Source of the DNA: Biscogniauxia marginata
Lineage: Eukaryota > Ascomycota > Sordariomycetes > Xylariales > Xylariaceae
Length of the DNA: 64,000 nucleotides
Direction of reading: 5' to 3'
Assembly: GCA_022695795.1 (NCBI GenBank)
Contig: MU404099.1
Location: forward strand, 62,001 to 126,000
Shown here: piece by piece, positions 55,936 to 64,000 of the stretch
How positions within the stretch are numbered: position 1 is the first letter of the stretch
Layout: each line of letters opens with the position of its first letter
Translations under genes and position numbers: made by a program
Notes under the pieces: model-generated
Told to the model about the DNA's origin: nothing
What the model saw: only the letters and a program-made list of their open reading frames with translations
The model's database searches: none

Positions 55936-56329
55936 ATTTGACATTGAAGAGAAGAAATAGGGGGGACGAAGTTCCAAAACAAAGCTACTAAAAAATTAGC
56001 CCCTAGGGTATAGATATGCTTATTTTAGTTCTTTATTTAAACCTGAACTACATCTATACTTCGATTTCTGATTGAAAACGAAGCATTTAGACGAAATGTC
56101 ATGCCGTGAGTAACGACATAATTAACCCTAGAAACCCCCAAAACCAAAACTGAAACTCAAAAAAAATTAAGAAGAAAAAACCTGAAGTAATTACCTTGTG
56201 CCTGCTACAGTCTCTTCGATCCCTCATAAACATATACAACTCTGTACCTGTTGACCACCGTTACCCCTAACCCACTGGGTCCTAGACTCTCCCAAAGAAC
56301 TATCAAACCTGTCCATATAAAATATACCT
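55936..56329. other. Convergent spacer
   Basis: AT-rich, with A-runs around 56155-56185. It lies between the regulator relic (plus) and the stop of the giant minus-strand gene. No coding signal. Confidence 0.55.
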
Positions 56330-59300
56330 CTAGGTAATAGCAGAGAAATCCCTCCCCTTCTCCAGTATCTCTCCTCCCAGAATCCTCCCCCAGTGCGTCT
56401 TCTCATTTCCGTCGCCCTGATGGCGCATGGCCATCAGGAAAATCCTCAAGAACTTGACTGGACTCATGCGGAACCTAGGAGTCTCGCCATTAGGCGCCGA
56501 GACAATGAACCCGTCTGGATCGACGACGAACCCCTTTGCTGTTGGCGTAGTGGACAAGTACATCATCTTGCACGTTTCCACGTAGTCGTCGTAGGAGCTG
56601 AAATTGAGCTGTCCTGAAAACAAGTTGAGGAGGAGCCGTTGACGCTGAGAGGGTTGCCAGGGGACCCGCATACGGGGAACAACATGCAGTTGGAGATTGT
56701 CCAATGGTCTGTAGTAGAGGCTGGGTAGGGGTGCGTAGACATGCAGATGGACGTGCTTTGATGTTTCTATGTACGGTAGCAGCTCTTGCGCTTCGTGGGG
56801 GCTGATGATTATGAGATGTCGCGCGTCGGGAGATGTTTTCCTTAATATCCACTGCACTGAGCGCTGGTAGCAGTCTGCCCATGCGTTATGTCCTACCAGA
56901 TGGACTGTCCGCTTGAAGTCCTCTGTGACAAAAATATCATCGGGGAAAGAGGAGAGGTCGAATCCCTGGGAGGCAGTCGTATTACCGAGAGCATCAAACG
57001 CAGACAGGAAGGCGGAAGATTCGTTCGGCCGGAATAATCCATGTTTGACAAGCTTGGTCACATCTGAATGTATTTCGTGCTCTGCGGGATCGACTTTCTG
57101 CGGCCTCTCAATTTGGCGCTCTTGTACAATCTCTGGAGAAAGCTCTCGTTCTTGTTCCTCTGATAGGAGCGAAGACCCGAATTCTGTTACACCGAATTCC
57201 ATGCAACGTTGGTGGATTGCCTTTAGCTGTGGATTCCCGTCTGGGCTCGGGAGGCTGGCGTGTATTGACTGTTCCTTGGAGTCTTGACCCTTTGGTTTGT
57301 ATCGATTTTCTAATGATTGAGCTTCGTCTTCCAGGAATAATTCAGCCTCTTCAGGCGACATTAGGATCTCGCCATGTTTCGTGACGGATTCCCATATGGC
57401 CTTTTGGTTCTCGAACCGTTGACCCTGTAAGGCCCACATGGGAATGCTTCGTCGCTGGTCCGCGAAGGTCTCCCAGATCGTCCATGCTAAAACATCCAAC
57501 ACCTTGATTCTATGATCATCGGCAGTGCTCTTTTGGGAGCTTGTTTTCGATTCATCGTTGGTGATGTTTTTCAGAAAAGTAATTTTCGCTTTGATCTCCT
57601 CAGATACACAAAAGACGACTGACTGGCCTTGACCGAGTTTTCGCATACGCATGCAAGCTATTTCCTATAAGTCATAGAAATAATAGTCCAGAATTGTGCT
57701 TACCTTGTACAAGTCTATCTTTAGTCAATCCAGCCCCCAAGGTAACAGCTGCTCTGTAATCCTTAGGGAGCTTCAAGTCTGTTCCTCTCGTGTGAGCTTC
57801 GTCTAGGAACACTAGACACAGGTCAAGCTGCTGGTAGTAAGGCGAAATTTGAAGTTTCTCTATGCACCCTTGGCGATTGAGCACGCAGATATCATCATTG
57901 TCGTCGAAAAATATGACTGCTTCCTTGTTATGGTCCTGTGGTATTCTTTCCAACCAAGCTTCGGCCAGCTGTAAATTAGTCATCTCTAGGATTTGAGCAC
58001 CAACATCTAAGATGACCTGAACGGGTGATTTAAAGATGACTAGGTCCAATAGCGCATCAGCATCAGAATTCTTCTCGTTGTCTGGTTTTTTGTCTGGTTT
58101 TGGCACCATGACAACATCATTCTCCTGTTGAAGAAGATACTCGGCGACTAGTGCATTAGTGTAGCGTTGGCTGTCGAGATCCAGGTGATTCATATCAAGG
58201 GGTAACAGTTCCTGTGAGTCGCACGTTCCACTAAAACCAGTCGTGGGATGTACTTTTGTTCGTCCAATATCCCAGCCTGAAGCAGACAGTTTCTGCGGAA
58301 ACTCCTTCATCTCCCTGGCGAAAACAATATGGGACAGGAAATAGTCAATCGTGCTTTTCGACTTGCTAAGATGGGGGAATATATCCCCAATCAGTTGTTG
58401 CTGGTCTTTCATTGCCACGCCAGCTAGAGTATGAAATGCTTCGTCCAAATCGGGTGCATCTTGGACCCAGCAATCATATTGAGCTTGGGCTTGGTCGGTC
58501 ATTAGCAAGTGACCAAATGCAGTGAAGAGATCTCCGTCTGAAAGGCCTCCATAATAATAGCTCAAACATGTTAGGACTATGACGACGTCTGGGTGACTGA
58601 ATTCAGATCTTGCCGTGGGATTATCCTTGGCACGATAGGGGACAGCAAGTCTGGTTTTGGGGTTTCGAACCAGGTCAAGCCCGTAGTTGACTCTCCATCG
58701 CTTCTCTCTGAGTGCGAATCCTAGAACCCCTCCGGCAAGAAGGCCTCTTAGGAGCAGGACAAACCCTTTGATGGACTCCGCGAAGAACCCAGATTGGACC
58801 TCAACACATTCTATATCGGCAATAATCAAGTCTTTGTCAAGGACATACTTGCAAATAGATTTCCTGATCTCTTCTGGTTGCCTGTGTATAGGAAACCCTC
58901 GAAGGCCTGTCTGGAAAATCTTATCGGCTATTAGGGCAAGAAGCCTTCCTTCCGCATCTTTGCGCAAGAGACGTATTCTGGGAAATTGGCCTTTGATGCA
59001 AGAAGTCATTTCTATTGACTCAGGGAATGCCTCTTGCACCTGGTCTATGACAGACATGACGATTCTAAGAACGCTTTGTATAAAAACCCAGCGCTCAGGG
59101 CTGAATTCGACCGGTGTTTGTGTTCCCATGGTGTAAATGAGCTCAAACTTAACGTTGAAGTTTTCGTCACTCTCATCAACCAGGTCACGCGAACAAGTAT
59201 TGAAATACTGATGTGTTTTCAATATGATTTGACCAACGTCTCCTCGTGCGTTTAGTTGACTCTCGATTCCCATCAACTGGAATGAAAGTAGATGCTCTGG

Positions 59301-62300
59301 TTGCACTAGAAGAATTCCGCCGTTCTGAGCACATTGTTTAGACAGGTTGAATACTGTCTCAGCATTTGAGGCATTCAGTCTGAGCTGTCGGGAGAATGGC
59401 ATATGGTAAATCTGATGATCCATCAATCCCCCTAGTTTGGATATCAAGGTTCGGAGAAGCTCTTTAGCCTGAGGTTTGGCAACAATAACGCGTACGAGCT
59501 TCTTTCTATCTGCAAGATGTGCTGCGACAATGGGCACAATCACGGATGATTTGCCTTCGCCCATATTTAACTGCATGACGGCGTTTTTGTTGTTTGGTGG
59601 GGTTCTCATATGTGCAGCAATCTCCTCCTGAACGTCACGAATCATGATGCCGCTCTCGACCTCAAGTAGTAATGACTCGGGATATTTCATTGGGTCCCAG
59701 TTGGTATGGCCCGGGTTCAAGAGTTCCTTCACGAGCGCCGCTTCGTCTTGTTCCTGAAAGAACATACGCTCCGCTCTCTGAACCATAGTGAGAGATATTG
59801 CGTATGCAACGATTGCCTTCTTCCAGTCTAGGGGCAGACGCTCCCAGTGTGCTCGAGCTAGTTGGCCGAGGAAGAAAGAAGATGAGATCCTTGGTCCCAT
59901 GTAAGTACTCCCACTCGATACTCCCGGGGATCTGTCTTCACCAGACCCAACTGCTCCTTTCAATAAGCTGTAGACTGTTTTGCATATTTCCTCACATTGT
60001 GACAAGTGTGATCGTAGTTCTTCCTGAAGCTCATTTCCCATCTTCTTCAACTTAGGGAAGCCTTGAGAATGTTCTCGACACTTTTGGCTGGCATCAAGTT
60101 TTTCCAGATATCTATGTTCGAATTCCCGAAAGATTCTCTTTCGAAGAAACTCTACGAGCGTCCCTAATGCACCTCCATTTTCCTGTTTATGCACTGCTTG
60201 GTCTAGCAAACCAAGATCGGAACTTACTAGCTCGTTTTTCAAGGGTGGAGGATGATCAAACAAATCCGCATCATTGATGAATCCTCTTTGGATGTCCAAA
60301 GGTGGTACCACGGGAGAAGAAGACAAGAAGGTAGGAATGAATAGTTGCTGAGTTGGAACCAACTGCAGCTGATGCACTACTTTTTTGAGGTACTGAAACA
60401 GCCGAAAGTTGTGGTACCAGTCCCGCCAGATTGGCAAAACTTCCTCCATGATTTGTCCCGTGTATAAATATTCACTAGAATAAGCCCAATCCGGAGCCTT
60501 TAGTACTGGGCATGGCCCTTGCTCTCGAAAGAATTGCCCTCGAAAGAATTCCAAGAGCTTCGAGATGGCACCCCGTTGATTGTTGGTAAAAGTTTCAGAC
60601 CTCCTGTTCTCGAATTCATGCTCGGTCTCCCACCAACAGCGTGTCATTGATGACTCTGGGCTTGAATGAAAGGATTTGAGGCTGTTTCCGACAACATCTT
60701 TAAGTTTTTGCTCTCTGAAACCGTATCCCTTGGACATGTTAAAAATATTGACTCTCGGAGGTTCGATTTCTCCAATGGAGGCGATGTTTGCGAATGCAGC
60801 AAGCGCTTGAATAGCACCGATGTAGCAATCATTTGCATATGCCATTGTTGCAAGGCAAAACATTAGGCTGAAGCGACGGAATTGCATCTTTCTTTCACCG
60901 CAGGCTCTGTGAAAACGACACCATATATCTGGAAGAAATGATTCCGTTTTGGATAGCCACCTGGAGTCATAACTGACTTCTTCCTCTTCCTCTTCCAATG
61001 GATAATATGGGCCTTTGGTTCCGCTAGAACTCACCAGAAGCTCCCACAGTTCGTCAGAAGAGACCTGAGGAATGTCAACATTGAGGGTCTTTCTCATAGT
61101 CTTCACCGTCAAGGCGATTACATATGCATTGCGGGATCGTTCTACGCGTTTCCTCCTATCTCTCCCTTGGTATTCAACATCATAAGAGGTAGTGTGACTT
61201 TCGGCCCCGTATCCAGACACGTGGAAAGTAGAGGCTCTAATCCGATGCCGTGATTGGAGGTGCTTGTTGACATGCTTCGGTCTTACAATCTCAATTGGAG
61301 AGTCTTGGTAAAAGAATCGAGTGGAAACCGCTGATTTGATGATGTTTTGGACCTCTATGTTCAAAGATACATCTTGGGATAAAAAGCTGAGATTGCTATC
61401 CCAGTGGGTCGTCTCCATGACTTTTAACTCTTTAGGATAATATTCCCTCCCTGGAGATAATCTGGAGATTGAAGTCAGAATGCTAAGGTCTTCTCCCGAA
61501 AGAGCCTGGAAAGATCGAACTGCGGCAGACTGGAGGATCGATAAGCACTCTTCTGTTCCAGTCTTAGAGGTGAGTTGATTGGGTAAGCAGAAAGAAGTGA
61601 GCCCATGAAGGTAGGCGAGTGTAAGTTTGCTTGCTAAACTACCATTGTCCACCAAGCGTCCGAGCCTGGTGTCGACATCATAGGGGTGAATTCGAGTCGA
61701 ACTCTCATGTTCAATCGAAACATTAACATGCTGTGAGGATTTACGGTAGTCAACTTTGCCGTTAGGTATCAGGATCTTGCGGTTATTTCGATCATCGCGT
61801 AACGTCAACTTGCTCCGCAAGCCAACCAAGGCCCCAATTCCTTGGTTTTCATCCACGTACATCCCACGATATTGCCGACATTGAATCTTCGAAGACTCTG
61901 GGCACAAGTAGAATTGATGTCGAAGTCTAGGTATATCAACCTTAACCACCTTAGTATTATTACACATGATCAGATGCATGTGATGTCTGTCTTCAAGTGT
62001 ACCTAAAACCTTCCAGAGCAGCTTAGCCATCTGACTTCTCGAGCTAATTAGTGACTCGAGTGATTCCCCTTGCTTTTGCAATGTCCAGAACGAATCAACC
62101 TTACGAAGAACCCAGTTCGTAGAGGAGGAGGCTACCCAAGGTTGTTCTTTGGGCCTGAACTCGATAGTTTGCGAATTTCGATCATACCAATGAACATAAT
62201 CATGAACGAAGCTTGTAGGTAGTTTCTCCTCAAACACTCTTTGTGGAATCAGCTCCAACTTGTGAGGATTTGGGGAGCTCTCCTGCTTTTCGGAGGCCAC

Positions 62301-64000
62301 GAGAAGAAGGTCCACAGGCCCGGTTGCATCAATTCCGAATAACAATTCATAGCCTTGGTAAGGCTTTATGGCGGAGAAGCTCATCCCGGGATCTCTACTT
62401 GATGTGACTTCAATCATGGCTCTTCCGAACAAACTCCCAAAGTTTGGGTGGGTTTCATATTCACTAGGTAGACGTGACGGGGGAAAGCCGTTCACCAAGA
62501 ATTCCCCGTTCAAAAGGTTGACATGATAGGTTTTAGAGCTCTCGAGATCTTTAGCTTCCAACCAGTGGTAGTCCATGTCTGTCAAACTCTTCCATTCACT
62601 GCCCCTATTGAATGAAGCCAGCCTTTGTTTAATTGCCATGTCAAGGCCTTCATTCTTGCACTCCAGGACTTCTCGTATCAGGATTCTATGCGCCTTGTAT
62701 AGGACACGCTTGGCTTGTAAATTCAAGCCAATAGAAATTGGATCCAATGGTTTCCCCACACTATGCGAGAGTGACTTGACGATGATTGCGCATTCGAGGA
62801 GACTGCTGACTTGATCCTTTTGTAACAATAAGTTCCCCAGATGAACCTGCTCAATATCGAACGAAGAGATGCATATGAGTGAAATATGCGATATAATAGA
62901 GAAAAACTCTTCTCTCTGCTCATCATTCCTTGTCTTTGCTTTGGCTTCTAACCGGCAAATCCATTTGATAGCAACTGAACGACATCGTATCAAGAACTCG
63001 CTACATCTCCTAACAAGGCAACTGGATGTCTCCATCATATTGAGAGCTTTGATGGCAATACATACGAAAGCTTTCAGCGCCACGTAGGATTCCCAGTTTC
63101 GCTCAATTCTGTCTAGTTGAAGGGACAGGCCTTGGAATAAGTCCTGGGCGAATTCCTTGTCACGCAGCTGGTTATGACTAGCACGATATAGAGCGCTGTC
63201 TAGGGGTGGCCCTGCTTGGTGAATGACTTGCATTAGGATGAGAACAGCATCCGGCTTGTTGAAATCTATGGTTGGGTTGAAAAGCTGAACAAGGATGTTT
63301 GGCCACTGTAGACGAAAACCGATGGGCAGTGTGGCCATAGCCTTGAACTCTTCTAGAGAAAGTCTCTCTGAGCAGCTAAACTGCTCAGAAAGAACGTGGT
63401 TAGGAGAAAGCCCGTTTTCTTTCCCCGCTGGACGGAATATGAAGTCCTGCAGATTCTCGTTCTGCTCTGATAGTTCGTACATGCAATCTCGCGGAATATT
63501 GTCCGTTCGCTCGAACGATGAAACGAGGCAATTTTTTTGCTCGTCGTAGAAACAGTAGTTCATACCGTTTCGGAGTAGAATGTCATCTTCCGTCGCGGTA
63601 CTAATATTTTTACCTTTGCGGTGTGTTCCACGATTAGGCTTGGTAGTTGAGACTACTGTCAACCGACGATTGACCTGATTGTAGCCCGATGACATGTATT
63701 CGCTCAGTTTTGCAAGTTTTCCCTCTCTCCGCTGTGAGTACTCGCACTTAAGAACGTCGTGGATAACGAACATAGTTGCGTTTCGCCATGCGTTAAAACA
63801 GTTGGGGACTTCTAATTCGAAGATCGTCGACTGAGACTTCAGCTCGTTGGATGGAAGAGGCCATTCGTGTATCTCAATAGATAGGTTGTCCGCATCTCTA
63901 TCGAAGTCGCACTTCGTGCAATTATAGGAGAAATGGCTGCTATGAGTACACCCCAGTGAATCCGTAGATTTGTAATAAGTGTGAGGTATATTTGCCAGGC
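56330..64000 (-). CDS. Giant DUF3638/DUF3645 protein (putative deubiquitinase/ATPase-like), 5' partial
   Basis: Two exons are visible: 57704-64000 (still open at the window edge) and 56330-57657, joined across a 46-bp intron to read KDRLVQACMRMRKLGQGQSV. About 2,540 residues are seen. The frame remains open beyond the Met at 63773 (ELEVPNCFNAWRNAT precedes it; a CxxC pair with CTKCDFD and IHEWPLP lies farther up), so the true start is outside the window. Key motifs are NMGEGKSSVIVPIVAAHLAD (DUF3638, Walker-A-like) at 59541-59578, and VFLDEAHTRGTDLKLPKDYR (DUF3645) near 57770-57815. These proteins occur widely in fungi at about 3,000 residues. They are often annotated as ubiquitin hydrolases and resemble the ATPase-like part of large signalling proteins; activity is not established to my knowledge. 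No stop or frameshift interrupts it. Confidence 0.93.

Overview
The window reads as nuclear DNA of a filamentous ascomycete (Pezizomycotina, probably Sordariomycetes). The evidence is short introns (about 46-220 bp, mostly GTATGT/GTAAGT donors with CTAAC/CTGAC branch sites), multi-exon genes in both orientations, fungus-specific families (Zn2Cys6 regulators, F-box protein, trans-enoyl reductase, DUF3638 and DUF7728 proteins), and AT-rich blocks whose repeat copies differ almost only by C/T and G/A transitions, the mark of repeat-induced point mutation (RIP). Species cannot be told from the sequence. All splice models below are my own joins from donor, acceptor and protein continuity.

Layout. 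1-22.5 kb is mostly housekeeping: an AlkB-like 2-oxoglutarate dioxygenase (minus), a 4.4-kb intergenic stretch with a repeated palindrome, a frameshifted F-box gene, a six-exon peroxisomal-type acyl/aryl-CoA ligase, a small hydrophilic protein divergent from mitochondrial ribosomal protein uS14m (MRP2), an Arb2-like gene, a mitochondrial TPR-type membrane protein and a small secreted cysteine-rich protein. 22.5-37 kb is gene-poor: an intron-containing tRNA-Gly(UCC), a processive family-2 glycosyltransferase broken by one in-frame TAG, a secretory-pathway DUF7728 protein and the mitochondrial phosphate carrier.

37.9-56 kb looks like a decayed secondary-metabolite locus. It holds an intact short-chain dehydrogenase, a fragment of a beta-cyclopiazonate-dehydrogenase-like flavoenzyme, an apparently intact trans-acting enoyl reductase and a C-terminal remnant of a second SDR. 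A 7.5-kb RIP-mutated Ty3/gypsy retrotransposon (434-bp LTRs, TAAGT target duplication) follows, nested in an older inverted-repeat element. Beyond it lie a ketosynthase fragment that stops 12 codons or fewer after its active-site cysteine, a Zn2Cys6 regulator cut at the same junction, and a frameshifted regulator C-terminus. The ketosynthase resembles those of PKS-NRPS hybrids, which typically need a trans enoyl reductase, so these pieces probably belonged to one pathway whose synthase has been lost here.

56.3-64 kb is filled by a giant DUF3638/DUF3645 protein on the minus strand, running off the right edge. A 97-base run of N lies inside a 20-bp tandem repeat near 51.6 kb.
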